Shown here piece after piece: positions 47,151 through 59,616 of a stretch of 64,000 nucleotides of DNA. Position 1 is the stretch's first letter, and every line of letters starts with the position of its first letter. Source of the DNA: Mucor racemosus (lineage: Eukaryota; Mucoromycota; Mucoromycetes; Mucorales; Mucoraceae); contig JAPEHQ010000010.1 in assembly GCA_027405735.1 (NCBI GenBank), positions 1 through 64,000 of the forward strand, read 5' to 3'. The notes under the pieces are model-generated. The model was not told the DNA's origin and searched no databases. It worked only from the letters and a program-made list of their open reading frames with translations. A program made the position numbers and the translations under genes.

Positions 47151-49124
47151 TTATGCACTACTGTCAGTATAATACGTACTTGTTCTTTGTGCATTAGTTA
47201 CGGCCAAATGCAAAGAAGATCCTGTGCTATCACGCCACCCATCCATATTATCGTTAAAGCCGACCCATTGCACTGAAGATACCGATTTCGAACTTAATGA
47301 AACTCGAGAATGCATGTTGGGATAACGATTATCTGTTATATTTGGAGTTGTAGGTGTATTTGGTTGCAATAAACGAGAAGATCGAAGTTGAAATAAGCTT
47401 GAGCTTCTGCTTTTTTTGCTATCCTCATTATTATTATTATTATTATTAGAAAATAAGTTGAGCGTCAGTCTGTTAAATCCAGTACTTTCTCTTCGTTTGT
47501 AATTAACTGGTTTTCCTTCTGTTAATGATTCCATTGGAAGCTGTTGTTCTTGTTGCTGTAGTTCATATTTGCTGCTGTCTGATGCTGTACTACCATTGCT
47601 CTTATTAGTAAAAGCAATTTTGGGTATAGTGTGCTGTGATCCTAAAATGGATGAATTATCTGTGGAATGATGTGAATGACGATGATGATACTCTTCTGCT
47701 GAAAACTGAAACTCTGTACCAAGTGATATTGTGCTAATGCGATTATTATTGCGAAGAGCTAATTCAGGGAGGCTTATAGAATTTTCTTCTCCTTCTTTTA
47801 GACCATCTCCTTGAAGCTTATTAGTATTTTCTTTGTGAGCATAATGAATGATTGATTCAGTTTTTTCTGGAATTTGTTGTTGTTGTTGTTGTTGTTGTTG
47901 TGGTAGTGGTGGTGGGTATGATTGACTAAATCTTGCAGCTCTACTATCACTCAATTTTTGACGACGTCGATATCTTTTTTTCCATACAAAATATGCAATT
48001 CCTAACCCTAATATACAAGCAATACCAGTTATGATACCACCAATGGTTCCACCGCTGATCTTGTTTTCATTATTTTGTTCATTTGATTTACTATCGAGAT
48101 CAACGCCCAATTTAGTCTGAGGGTTTGAATTTTGATTTTTAGCGTGAATCCATTCCTTATTTGTGATGTTAAAGTAAATTGGATTAGTTTCTAAAGAATT
48201 AGGACTATCCTGTCCTCCGTAATACAATATAACATCCTCATCTATCAATGCACTTGCATGGGCTGATCTCTTATAGTTGGTCAAGGTGTTGATTTTCTTC
48301 CAATTCATACTGAAAGTTGTATTGATATGAAGATACCAAATGTCATCGAGTATAGCAGATTTATTTTGACCACCAAACAAAACGTACTTGTTTTTATTAG
48401 AAAGTGAAATCATACTTGCATATTTACGTGCAGTCGGCCACTCTACATTGTTTGTGAAATCTACTTGAGTGACATTTAAGCTGACTGTATTGAACCATGT
48501 ACATTTTGGTACTAATAGGTCATTCAAATTCTCCCCAAAACATGAAATTAACCATTGGTAGTACACAATGGTAATATGGCCCGACATGCTAGGTACATTT
48601 GATATTTGTTGTGTCCATAATTGAGTAGAGAATGAATAATTCCAAACTACATCATTTACTTGTTTATGTGTAATTACATCTTTCCCCCCAACAACATGTA
48701 ATGTGTCATTGATTAGAGTAGATGTATGCATGTATCTTCTATTTGGTAAATTTGTAATATTGAATGATTTAACCGAGGGTATATTGATTAGAGGAGGGGC
48801 ATTAGATTTTTCCTCTTGCAGTAGCAAACCCAATACGGATATAATAGTGTTTGAAGGGTAATGTACATGGGATGTATGGCCAGCAATATTTGGATAATAA
48901 AAATTAGGTGATGGATCTGCATAGGGATGAAGAGAAAAATCCTTTTTATCTAAACGCAGGGTAATAATAGATGAATCAAATTGTTGAGATGTTGATGAAG
49001 GAATTCTACTATTATTCATGGCGTTTAAATCAATGCCGCCAAGGATATACACGGTGCCATTTTGAAAATAATGTGCAGTTGAATGCTTCCGTGGTAAAAT
49101 TGATGCATATACAGACGACTGCAT
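47151..49124 (-). CDS. Kelch-repeat membrane protein
   Basis: Single-exon frame of 657 residues. The first 340 or so residues form kelch-like blades (VYILGGIDL, LHVVGGKDV, YVLFGGQNKSAILDDIW, ILYYGGQDSPNSLE), expected to fold as an extracellular propeller. One membrane helix follows at about 363-385 (GGIITGIACILGLGIAYFVW) with a stop-transfer KKRYRRRQK. The cytoplasmic tail is low-complexity: PPPLP, a run of nine Gln, an Asn run and Ser-rich stretches. The predicted start MQSSVYASILPRK is not a signal peptide and the first kelch block begins at once, so a 5' exon with the signal sequence may be missing; ATGCAG at the start could be an acceptor. Ligand unknown. Confidence 0.82.
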   Translation of the reverse strand: MQSSVYASILPRKHSTAHYFQNGTVYILGGIDLNAMNNSRIPSSTSQQFDSSIITLRLDKKDFSLHPYADPSPNFYYPNIAGHTSHVHYPSNTIISVLGLLLQEEKSNAPPLINIPSVKSFNITNLPNRRYMHTSTLINDTLHVVGGKDVITHKQVNDVVWNYSFSTQLWTQQISNVPSMSGHITIVYYQWLISCFGENLNDLLVPKCTWFNTVSLNVTQVDFTNNVEWPTARKYASMISLSNKNKYVLFGGQNKSAILDDIWYLHINTTFSMNWKKINTLTNYKRSAHASALIDEDVILYYGGQDSPNSLETNPIYFNITNKEWIHAKNQNSNPQTKLGVDLDSKSNEQNNENKISGGTIGGIITGIACILGLGIAYFVWKKRYRRRQKLSDSRAARFSQSYPPPLPQQQQQQQQQIPEKTESIIHYAHKENTNKLQGDGLKEGEENSISLPELALRNNNRISTISLGTEFQFSAEEYHHRHSHHSTDNSSILGSQHTIPKIAFTNKSNGSTASDSSKYELQQQEQQLPMESLTEGKPVNYKRRESTGFNRLTLNLFSNNNNNNNEDSKKSRSSSLFQLRSSRLLQPNTPTTPNITDNRYPNMHSRVSLSSKSVSSVQWVGFNDNMDGWRDSTGSSLHLAVTNAQRTSTYYTDSSA

Positions 49125-49634
49125 TTTTTAATCAGACCGAGAGAGAGAGAGAGAAATAGAGAGAGAAAGAGAAAAGAGGAAAGAAAAAAAGAAAGAGGAA
49201 ATATGCATGTCTATAATAAACATCTACGACATGTAACACGAATCCATGCGGATAGCTTCCTCAATTTCATTATTGTGTTACTTGTTGAATCAATTAGAAT
49301 TGAATAACAAAATTAATTTTCTTTTACTATATCATAATTTATATATGTGCACAGTATCAGATGAATTGAAAGCAGGGATGTATGTGTATATAAAAAAGCC
49401 TTTCTTCTAATATTCCTTTTCTTCACTGCCCCTGCATTTGAATTTGGTGTAAGCTCATCAATTGTCTTTTTTTCTTTACTGTGGCAAAAATAGGAGATGC
49501 CATTAAGACATTTTTATGATATTAACTGCATTGATTAGTTTTTCTAATAAATACAAGCCAAATTTTTGCATTTCTTCTTTCTTTATTTTCATATCATATA
49601 CTTCTTTTTTTTCATTTCTCTTAAATTAAAAACT
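49125..49634. other. Divergent promoter region between kelch and carrier genes
   Basis: 510 bp between divergent starts. It includes a GA/GAAA purine microsatellite at about 49138-49200 next to the kelch start and TATATAAA at 49387-49394, which may serve the plus-strand carrier gene. A missing kelch 5' exon could lie here. Confidence 0.5.
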
Positions 49635-51668
49635 ATGGTAATTCATTATCAAACTATTGATGTGGACGTTGTTTCACACAATATTCCTCCTCCAGCAAGC
49701 GAAGTAACTTCATTACTATCATCAAGCGATATTGTGCCAAAAAAAGGTATACATTTGCTGGGATTTGTTTTGTCCAGATCAAATAAACTCATCGTATGAA
49801 ATTCTAGATTCGACATGGACAAAACTATCTAAGAACAGAACATTTACTCTATTGCCTTCTCTTTTACTTGGTGCAACAATCTGGTTTGGTGTTACACCTG
49901 ATGAGGAACTTACATTGACAGCTGTTCATTTGTTGGCCGTATTTTCAAGGTACAACAAACAAACAAAAGGCTTGATTTTGGTATTGATTATTTGTTTAGT
50001 TGCATATTTGCATTAATTACAACATCTGTCGATATATCAATGTTGGTTTTAACTGGATTAACTTTGTTGGCTTTGACTCATTCATTTGAGTGTGTTGATC
50101 ATGCAACTGGATTTTTAACAGAATGTAGGTTATGTGGTGAGACAAATCCGCTTTCTGGTGATATTTTTGAATGTCAAGCAGGAAAAGAATCATTTAAGCA
50201 ATCATTAGAAGGCTTTTCGAGTTCTGTTGTTTGGCTTATATTTGCTGCTTTTCATCTGGGCAAAGCTGTACAAGTTACAAATCTAGGTCGTCGTTTATCT
50301 TTAATCATGATCAAAGTTTTTGGCAAACATACATTGGGTCTCGCTTATGCTATCGTATTATCAGGTATTAATCCTAACCCTAATCCTAATTTGCCAAGAA
50401 AACCAAAAATTGAATTCTTTTTATAGAACTCATTCTTGCTCCTTTCGTTCCCAGTAATACCGCTCGTGGTGGTGGAATTGTATTACCTGTTGTACATTCA
50501 ATTGCTACCACATTAGGCTCTACACCAGATACAAATCCTGAAATTGGTACCTTTTTAATTCTAGTTGGTAATCATGCAAATCTTTTATCTGCTTCCATGT
50601 ACCTTACAGGTAAACTATTTTAATTTTGAATGCATGCAATCATGCATATCTTATCCAAAATTTTGGATGATCCTTATAAATTATTTAATAGGTATGGCAG
50701 CAAATCCAATTGTTGTAGCAAAAGCAAATCAATTGTTTCCGGAAATCAATTTTGGCTTCATGACCTGGATTCAGGGCAGTATTGTGCCTTCCATTTTTTG
50801 TGCTATCTGTATTCCTCTTATTATCCGTTGGAGTTTAGGGCTTAATACTGATACACCAGCAAGGGGAAAGCATGCAAGAGGAGGCGAAAATGTTATTCAA
50901 CATGCCCAAATGGAATTGCACAAGATGGGACCTGTTTCTATTAAAGAATGGGTGAGTTTATAGTTTATCTATTATCAACATTTTGTTAACTTGCTCATAA
51001 ATGCATAGCAATTATGTGTTGTTTTGTTGGGATGTCTTGGTTTGTGGGTAACATCTACTATGACACACTTGGATTCTACCTTGGTTGCATTGCTTGGCAT
51101 TGTTGCTTTATTACATATGGGTACTATTACATGGAAAGATGTTTCCAGTAACACCAATGCAGTAAGTTGATAACGATATTCAAGACCTACTCTAATAGCT
51201 ACTAACATTTCACAGTGGGATACATTATTTTGGTTGGGAGGTTTTGTTACTATTGCACAGCAATTATCTGAAGCAGGAGCATCTTCTTTCCTCGGGCATA
51301 AGATTTCTTTTGCAATCCAACATTTCAATTTGCCCCCTGTCCCTAGTCTCGCTATCTCCTACTTTCTGACAACATTTATGTTTTCATCCTTGAGCGCTCA
51401 TACCGTTGCGTTTGTAGCAACATTTTTGGACGCTGGCCATGCATTGGGCGCTCAACCAATGATTTTAACTGCTTTTATATCTTATTTTGGTGCGTTAGGA
51501 GGTTGTATGACTAATTTTTCAACTGGTATGGCCGCCATGTATTATGCGCCAGGTTATGTTGCACGTTCAAAATGGTTTATCGTTGGTTTCCAAATGGCTA
51601 TATTTTACCTGTTTGTATATTTCACTATCGGCCTTGCCTGGTGGAAATTTTTGGGTTGGTTCCAATAA
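49635..51668 (+). CDS. Dicarboxylate/anion carrier of the DASS family (CitT/DiT1 type)
   Basis: Predicted secondary carrier for dicarboxylates such as 2-oxoglutarate, malate or citrate. Seven exons (49635-49746, 49808-49949, 50000-50364, 50427-50609, 50692-50951, 51009-51161, 51216-51668) give 555 residues with about a dozen hydrophobic segments. The first hairpin holds the SNT signature (PSNTARGGGIVLPVV). The second repeat ends GGCMTNFSTGMAAMYYAPGYV, corresponding to the T-H-Y-x-T-G block of bacterial CitT and plastid DiT1. There is no SPX domain, so it is not the Pho90/91 phosphate carrier type common in fungi. The N-terminus is polar without a clear organelle signal. Normal spliceosomal introns show it is a settled host gene. 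Confidence 0.92.
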
Positions 51669-52499
51669 TTTTAATTATATACTCGTGTAGTGTTGTAAAT
51701 AAGTTTTATTTAATTATGCATGATGTTTCTATTTTTTCTTTTTGTTTATTTTCATCTTAATTCCTTTTCAATTCCTTTCAATTACATAATACCACATACA
51801 TTAAATACACTTTGGTTTTTTATATATAAACAAAATTTATCCAAATTTGTATTCATAAATGTCATCATTATACACGCAGCTTTATACTTCATGTGTGTGA
51901 AATGCACAGTAGGCATACATGCATGAAACTTTTATGAAGACTACATATTCTTTGTACATATATAAAAAAAATTCTATGCACGGCGTCAGTCATGTACAAA
52001 ATATTCAAGATTATGTACTCATGAGTCCAAACCTTGATACCTGGATATCGAGATGGTTTTGGAAATATTTTTTGTGACAATATTTTGCTGTAGAGATCCT
52101 ATCTTGTTTCTCATTCAAAACATCGTGGCCACAAACTCGTATCTTAGAGGTTAAATCAGTACTTTTTGAAATGATGAGCAAACCCGCATATAAATGTTGT
52201 TGCCTTCTGCCATTTATATTAACAATTATTAACCACTTTTAATATACTTGGTATAACAAAGTAGTAGTTATAGTACTCTTTTTACATTCAATTGTTCAAA
52301 AAATTATTGAGTATCCAAAACATATAAAAAAGGGCTAATAAAATACCTGCACAACTTTATTTTGCATTGTTGAAAGAATAATGATTATTTCAAAATATTT
52401 GAGTTTTAACGGTTTTCAACACTTTTGGCACTTTTCCAATTAGTTTTAGCAATAAGAGGGCTTGATAATTAGCAAATCCGTATAACCTTAGACCTTAGA
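51669..52499. other. Intergenic, nothing recognised
   Basis: 3' flank of the carrier gene followed by AT-rich sequence that does not match the other arm. No gene or RNA seen. Confidence 0.45.
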
Positions 52500-53382
52500 A
52501 TATAATTGGTTAAAATATATACTACGTCTCTTGTATTAGGAAAAAAATGCGAATTTTTCATCAAGAAAATCAAAACAATAATTCATATCACAGCTTACAG
52601 CCAATAGTAGCTGGGTTTCAAAATCGATTTGCTGCAAAATCGACCAAAAAATGTTCCAAAAAACAAAATTACTTAATAGCTCATGAACTGCAAAGTAAGC
52701 TGAACTGACGTACTAAGTATCTTCTGTAGAGTTTAGAATTATGCATCCATCTAAACAAAATTCAGACAAATGTTTTACATTAAATTTTGCGTAAAATACT
52801 ATTGAAACTTTGGAGGCTTTTTGAAGATTCACGTCATTTTTTATAATTATATTTCAAATGTAAGTATTTGAGATAATGTATAACAAAATTATCTATCGAT
52901 AGAATTATTACTTATTCTTCTAGCTACATTTTCCGTAGAGAAAATGAGATTTTCGTCAATTTTTTTTTTCAAATTCAGAATTTGGGATGAGGGTATACAA
53001 GGGAAAAATTGAAGCTAGAAACGATAGCATCTCTTTGTACACATTTTTGAGGATATCTGCACGAAAAATCAATATTTCAAAAAGAACTAAATTGGGTTCA
53101 AGAGATATCAACGAACTTGATGACAGGAATTTAAAAAAAGCGTTGCTCAATTAACGAATATTTTGAAATTTATTACAAAAAAGTCAAAAAACTGAAAAAA
53201 AAATAAAAGTGCTCAGAATTTTTTCCATATTGAAATAATATTATAGAGTACTTCAAAATAAGTAAGTTCAATTATTTGCAAGCCTAAGTATCGCTTAATT
53301 TTTTGTGGAGGTATTAAGACATAAAGGTTTAGAATTTTTTAAGCAGAGAAAGACAAGTTTCTATTTGAAAGTTGTGCTTTAA
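52500..53382 (+). repeat. Dispersed repeat S, copy 4
   Basis: Homologous to about 59860-60700 in the same orientation and inverted to 37551-38515. It is interrupted at 53382 by CACTA copy III; the TAA at 53380-53382 is the target duplication. Confidence 0.75.
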
Positions 53383-55564
53383 CACTACGGCCGAATTATC
53401 CTTCCCATCGACATAATGATCTGCACAGATGGGCAAAATAAAAAACTCTTGTGAAGATCAGGCAGCCCAAATAAGCAGAGCAATGAGGTCAAGGTTTTTT
53501 AGTCAATTTACTAAAATATATCAATCATAATATAACTAATAACGAAGATAATTTAGATGGCTTAAAGAAGATGTGAGTTACTCTGATTCAAAAAAATTGC
53601 CTTATTGACGAGATATATCAATTTGAAATTTAGGGTTTGAAAGAGTTCCGCCCATCCTCTTCTTTCGGATACCAAATGGGAACAACGACAACAACCTGTT
53701 CGGCAACACTAAAAGTATTTATGCCTTTGTAAATTTCTGTTTGTAACGCACAAAACCAACTGATTTAGGATTATTTTTCTTTTTTCTTCCCCATTCTCCT
53801 CAGCTCCTTTCTTTATGTTTAAAACTACAACAAAAAGACCAATAGGTTTTATAAACTGAAATCAAGCAGTAGGTACAATTATATGTTTTTCCTATTATTT
53901 ATTTGGAAATAAATTATGAACTGTTAATGTTAGGGCACGTTATAATATATTTCTCAAACAAAAAAAGCATCCAAGACTTAGTCATTTTTTTCCATCATCT
54001 TTGTTATAATCGATGGTTTTTTGGTCTAAATTTGATATCTATCTGCTAAAAAATTGGTGATTATAAAAGTATGTATAGTATTGATTTGATTTGATTTGAT
54101 TTGAATGAATGAATAAACTCATGTTAATTTATTTAGTTTCTAAAAAATATTTGTTTCTATTTAGTGGCCAACAACTAACCAAGAAGAGGAAAACAAGATG
54201 TTGCCTTGTATACCACTGCCAACTATCAAAAGTACGTCCTAATCATTACTGTACTTATTAGTTTGTTAATTGATTTTACTGATAAATCAATTTTTATAGG
54301 CCAATAGTAAAGGCTTATTCAGCTCAAAACGCTTGAAACAATTCAATTATACTAATTCACATGGTATATAATCTCTTGCTCATTCAATTTTGCTATATTT
54401 ATTTGATTTTAATTTTTTTTTATACTGCTAATCGACTCGTTCGTCCATTAGAGTTAACTCACCATCCTTTTTTAGTGTATCTATTATAACGGTCCATTAT
54501 TAGCTCATGATATGCAAAACTATTAAAAGGGGTCATCTAATCTCAAATTTATCTGATTCAACTGCTGATGCTAAACTAGCATTAAATTAGTTATATTAAC
54601 TCGCAATAAAATAAAGCGTTTTATCAGGTACGGTATTGGCGTTCAATGTATTTCAGTTAAATTGAACAGATAGAGTTATGGTTTATGCTGCAGAGATCTA
54701 TGAATGTGAGGGAGAGCTCAGATCTTAGATCTATGAACACAAAAAAATAATACAAATTGTGATGCTTCATCTACCTGTACGAGATTTTTTTGTGGGGGTA
54801 CCTCGTGGCTCAAGTGTAATTTAGACATATATGTAATTGCCAAATGTATCAAATCAAGATGAAGTCGGTTGATTGATATAACGGATAATAAATGCAATGT
54901 CATTTATTGAATGGATGAATGTAAATGTATAAAGCAAAGCTTATTTTTCTGAATCAAAGTACTAATAATTCTGATTAATATCAATAAGTTCAAAAATTAT
55001 AATTAAATGCAATAATTGCTACTAAATTGCATAATAATTTGATATGCAAAAAACTCTTGAAGAAGCATTCATCCATTTTTTTTGGCAGTGCTGCAAACCA
55101 TCCTTCAATATGACTGGATATTAATGAATTAGAGAAAATAAAACTGGCAAAAAGCTGGTACTCAACAATTTACATCAAGGTCAGGATAGATAAAAGGTGA
55201 ATTCATTGTGTAATGGAAATCGCAACATTTTGATGAATAGAAATTACAGGACCAAGATGTTGTGTTTGCCTCAGGGTTTTTAAAAGGGTTTAAAAGCATC
55301 CTTTATCAAACATACTTAGATCTTAAATACTCACCATATTCTATTAGTATCATCTTGATTTTTATTTAATTGCTGTATTAGTAAAAATCAAGCTTTTTAT
55401 AGCCTACTGTATATCAATGACAGTGGGATACTTCTAAGTTTAGATTCTCATTTATCATAAGGCGTGCTGATGATACGTTTGATACTACTGTAAATGGAAC
55501 CAGTTAATTTAATTTATGGAATTTGAATGCAAATACCGAGGAAAGATTTGTAAGTACTTAAGTT

Positions 55565-55666
55565 GGTTCTGGTAAAGCATTGAATAAATTTGTTTCGGAC
55601 AAAGAGGGTAAAAAGGTGGCAATAGGTCCCAGTGATGGCCATGTTTATGTTTATGATGTTGGAGAG
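55565..55666 (+). pseudogene. Captured dynein intermediate-chain exon fragment, copy III
   Basis: 34 open codons (GSGKALNKFVSDKEG then AIGPSDGHVYVYDVGE) end at a GTAAGG donor. The Trp of the WD40 blade is Ser and two further residues differ from copy II, which is decay without a frame break. Confidence 0.75.
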
Positions 55667-56389
55667 GTAAGGGTAAAAAAAATTAATGTAAATCACCTCT
55701 AGCGCAATAATTATAAAGACTATATTATCATCAAATAAACTACCACACAATATTAACATGTATAAATATTTACGGTAATAAGCTTGAATCAAGTGGATAC
55801 AGCATCATAAATTCTTGAAAAAGTTCTCAAGTATTATAAAATCTCTTATTTTTAAGACTTCCAAGGCTTGTAAGCGGAATATTAATTTAGAAAATTATTT
55901 TTGTCTAGATCATCAATTTTGACATTTTTTAATTTTTTTTTTTTGGTTTTGCAAATCTAGAGTTAATTATACTACCAATTATAAAAACAAAAAAAATACA
56001 CATATGCAGAATTTAGCGCTCTATTTGCTCAATAAAAAATAATAAGCATTTTTATTACAAAATATTACATGAAAATTCTTTAACCAAAAATCCGTTTTTG
56101 GGCCAAAAGTACAAACTTTCATTACTTAACGTTTAATATGAAGCTTTTATAAAATCTGTATTAGTCATGGCTACAATTTTCTCTCACAATGTAGTATATT
56201 TAAACATTGATTTTGGTATCAAAATTTGATTTTTCTATTTTTTGATCAAAATCATGAGTGTTGGTAAGGATGAAATGAGCCCCGAAAATGTCCGCTTCAA
56301 AGTCTGAATTTTCAGACTGTACGTGGTTAAATATAAGAAAAGTTTGAAAAAAAACGCATTTTTATTTAAAACTTCGATATATAACATAG

Positions 56390-57056
56390 TGTGCTGAACT
56401 AGGATACTATTTCCCCACATAAGAAATTAAATGTTATCTGACATAAAACCATGCTCTAATATTCAAATAGAGATAACATGAATTTAACATTAAATACAGA
56501 AAGTATTAGTAATTTAACATATAATAAAATAGACCGAATCATAAACAAAGCAAATTGATTCATAAAATAAACTGAAGAAACACATAGACCAAAGTAAGGG
56601 TTGCTCTATGCGGATCATTAACAAATATGCCAAAAACGGGCATTAAAAGACCGCCTTGATTATGTAAATCAAGAAGCTCAATATAAACTTTAAAATCACA
56701 AACAAACTAATTGATTTACCAAAAAGAATAAACATATGGATATTGCATGAAGACAATGGAATCATGCTTCAATCATTTAATAAGTAGCATGATGATATAT
56801 GTATGGAATGCAGCATTATTGTCTGATTCGCATGTTAAACATCACGGTTTGACAGAAGTCCTAAGTTGGTAATCCGGTTATTCCTAATTCTGATAGATCA
56901 CTGACAGTTACGGTGCAACTCCCAGATATAACAAAATCACAACTAATATAATAAATAGAGTAGGAATATAGACCTATTGCACACTATCCATTTTTTGAAT
57001 AAAGAAGGATTTAAACTGTATCTTTTTTCAAAGCTTTTATTTTACATTTTACTGCA
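56390..57056 (+). mobile_element. Gypsy insertion with one LTR plus 123 bp of leader
   Basis: 56390-56933 is a complete 544-bp LTR (TGTGCTGAAC ... AGATATAACA) of the family at 1-12207. 56934-57056 continues into its leader and stops at TTTTACTGCA. Both sides carry CATAG (56385-56389 and 57057-57061). The empty site ATAACATAGTATAA is present, inverted, near 31815. The element therefore entered in this truncated form and was not cut down later. Confidence 0.88.
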
Positions 57057-59087
57057 CATAGTATAAGAAACTTAGCAGTTCAATCTTGCTATGCTCAATT
57101 ACGGCGTTGCTCTACGGGCTCGCTTGTGCAATTTGTTAATGAATGTATGATATAACAGACGGTTTTTCTGGTAGAAAAATGTATGTTTCTATGATAACAG
57201 ATATTGCCTATTTTATTTAGTTTATAGTTCATGCGCTGTAATGCCACTTTTACATTGGCTGAAATGAGCGATTTAGCAGGGTTTTTGCTGCACTAAATAA
57301 AGTAAAGCTTTGAAAATCCTTTTATACGTTTGTTGTTTCTCTTTTTTTGTTTTCATATTCCAAGGATATTATTCACCACCGTTTGATAAAGCATATCAGA
57401 CTATCAAGCTGGTATTCTTTTGGTCTATCTGAATACGCATTCTAACAACATAAGGAATTAATGTTTTTAATGTAGTAGGTGGCAGTCGTTATATTAGAGA
57501 CTGATACTTCCATCTAACTGCATTCTAAGATCAAATATTATTATTTACTACTGTATTTTTGGATGTATTTCTTGATTACCAGATCAAATCGAAGACAATA
57601 ATATCTATATCTATTCAATAATAAAAATTTAGAACTGGCTACAAACTCACAAAATGTTCCAGAAAAGTGATAAAATTTCAAATGATAAAGAAATACAAAA
57701 AAAGGAACAATCTAATGTCTTGCCTAATTACTATTACTTCGATTGTATATATACTGTACTTGAAAACAAATCTTTTTACAGCTGACAATCGTAAAGTAAA
57801 ATAGTAAGGTTAAAGAAGAAGAAGGTTAATTTGTTTACTTTTATGAGTGATAAAGTAACATTTATAACCTTAGATTTGTCTTGCCGTAAAAATTTAAGCA
57901 GTAAGTGCTATTTACTGTAAGTTTATGCTCGAGCAAAAACCATTGTTGCTTCAAATATTACAGCTATAAACATATTTGCAAATGATGATAATCGTAAATA
58001 TATTGGCTCTTGCATGTATCGCTTTACTACATCAACAACCTATTGAATTGTATTGTCTATAATATATATTATTAATAAAAGCAAATGTAATTTAAAAACA
58101 CATTCCAATAAAAAAAGCAATCGAATTTTGAGAACGGAACGATACCCATGGTCAGATTTCTTATTATGCACAAATAGGGATAATTATATGCTTATGGGCA
58201 ATTCTGCTATTACGCACACATGGGATTGATGTCATGCACATGGACAGAATCTATAATTTTGCACATACATGCTTAGCATTGTGCTCGTGTGCAGTTTCTT
58301 TTGTTGTGCCCGTGTGCATCTTGTTATCTTTTTAGCCATATTCAGTGGGCACAACAGCTCAGGCTATAGTGTGCAGCCCACCTGGGCACAACGAAACTAT
58401 CTTGTGCAGCACAGTTTGGCTGTAGTGTAATCCTTCAAATACAATCGTTAGCTAATGAAATCAGAATATATTATTCTTACATATACTGCGCATTATGCGC
58501 AACTTTAAAATTCATTATTTGATTTTATAGAATTTTTCAAAGAATATCTGAAACAATTCATACAAACTATTTTAAATAAGCACGAGTTCTTATTTCTCTA
58601 TTTTCACAATAACTAGGGGAATATAAACCTTTTTCTATTCTGTGGATCAATACTAGGAGTACCTGCCATTGTAACGGGAGAAAGGGAAGCCATTTGGATC
58701 CGTATTTGTTGAGAACTGGTGAGCTCACTGGTTTTAATAGGCATCAAATAGCAAGTAAACTTGTTGTTCAAACTTACCGAATACACAATGACCCATGGAA
58801 TCTGAGATATCTGAAATACTTGTATTATCTTCTACTCATACCTATGTTCATGTTATAGAATGGGAGCTTAACTAGATCAGTATTTATAGAGATCATAGTA
58901 TTTGAATTGCTTTTAATAATAAAACTGCGCAGTAAGTTATAGGCGCAGTTTGACCATGATTTTTTCGATACACAGTATATCATGAAATTTGCCCTTTGAT
59001 ATATTTGCGTCAAAGATGTGTACCTACTTTCATGTAGAGTTGGACTTTATTAGGTTTGAAATTCGCCGAGATAAAGTTTTTATTGTC

Positions 59088-59616
59088 TGTTGTATTCCAC
59101 CTACTAGTATCATACATTATCACCTTCTACAATATCAATACATCTTACAATCTATTGACTACGACATGTATTGAAGTGCAAGTCTTGATATCGGATATAA
59201 GAAACTCCTAGCGTATCAAGTTTAATCCAGTAATTACCAAGAACGCTTTGACCTCAATTATGACACCACATTATTTCATCCCAGCAGTTAACCAATCAAG
59301 TAGTTATCAAATCAACATCCAAGCACATTTAGCGCAGCATTGAAACAAGACAACTCACAAGCTCTGCAAGAACGGTTAAATTATGATTGATCCATTTCAA
59401 TCCATAGATTACTATCAAACAGATCCAATGGTTCAATGGTGCCTTAAATTACATCTCAGGATCTCAATGTCAAATCAATATAAAAGGCCATACTTTTACA
59501 TCTAAATAAACGATATCTTGTTTTTATTATACAGTTGAAGAACTGATTAATTACTCATTCTTTTATAATTGTATTCTTTTTTAAATAATATTTATCAATC
59601 CTGAAAATATACGACA
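59088..59616 (+). repeat. Solo LTR of family B with TTGTC duplication
   Basis: 529 bp, TGTTGTATTCC ... ATATACGACA, flanked by TTGTC at 59083-59087 and 59617-59621. The uninterrupted site TTTTTATTGTCGATTTTT is at about 30399-30415. It is a third, independent insertion of the family that forms the inversion pair at 28194 and 30503. Confidence 0.92.

Larger units (their letters stand above)
53383..58427 (+). mobile_element. CACTA-like element copy III (both ends present)
   Basis: Starts CACTACGGCCGAATTATCC and ends GGCTGTAGTG, flanked by TAA at 53380-53382 and 58428-58430. CACTA termini with a 3-bp duplication are the hallmark of En/Spm (CACTA) DNA transposons. The last 290 bp carry about ten GCACA/TGTGC motifs in both orientations, like the subterminal transposase sites of that family. 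The 5045 bp include a 667-bp gypsy insertion (56390-57056) and a dynein exon fragment (55565-55666). No transposase frame was found, so it is non-autonomous. Confidence 0.75.

Noticed and set aside
50366..50391. CCTAACCCTAATCCTAA, telomere-like motif
   Set aside because: It lies inside intron 3 of the carrier gene and has only about three imperfect units, so chance is more likely than an interstitial telomere.
58825..59013. Small frame shared with 30145-30333 (CVSKKSWSNCAYNLL)
   Set aside because: Its conservation follows from the duplicated DNA; there is no recognisable domain and the start codon is not conserved. I suspected a mariner end but found no matching inverted terminus.
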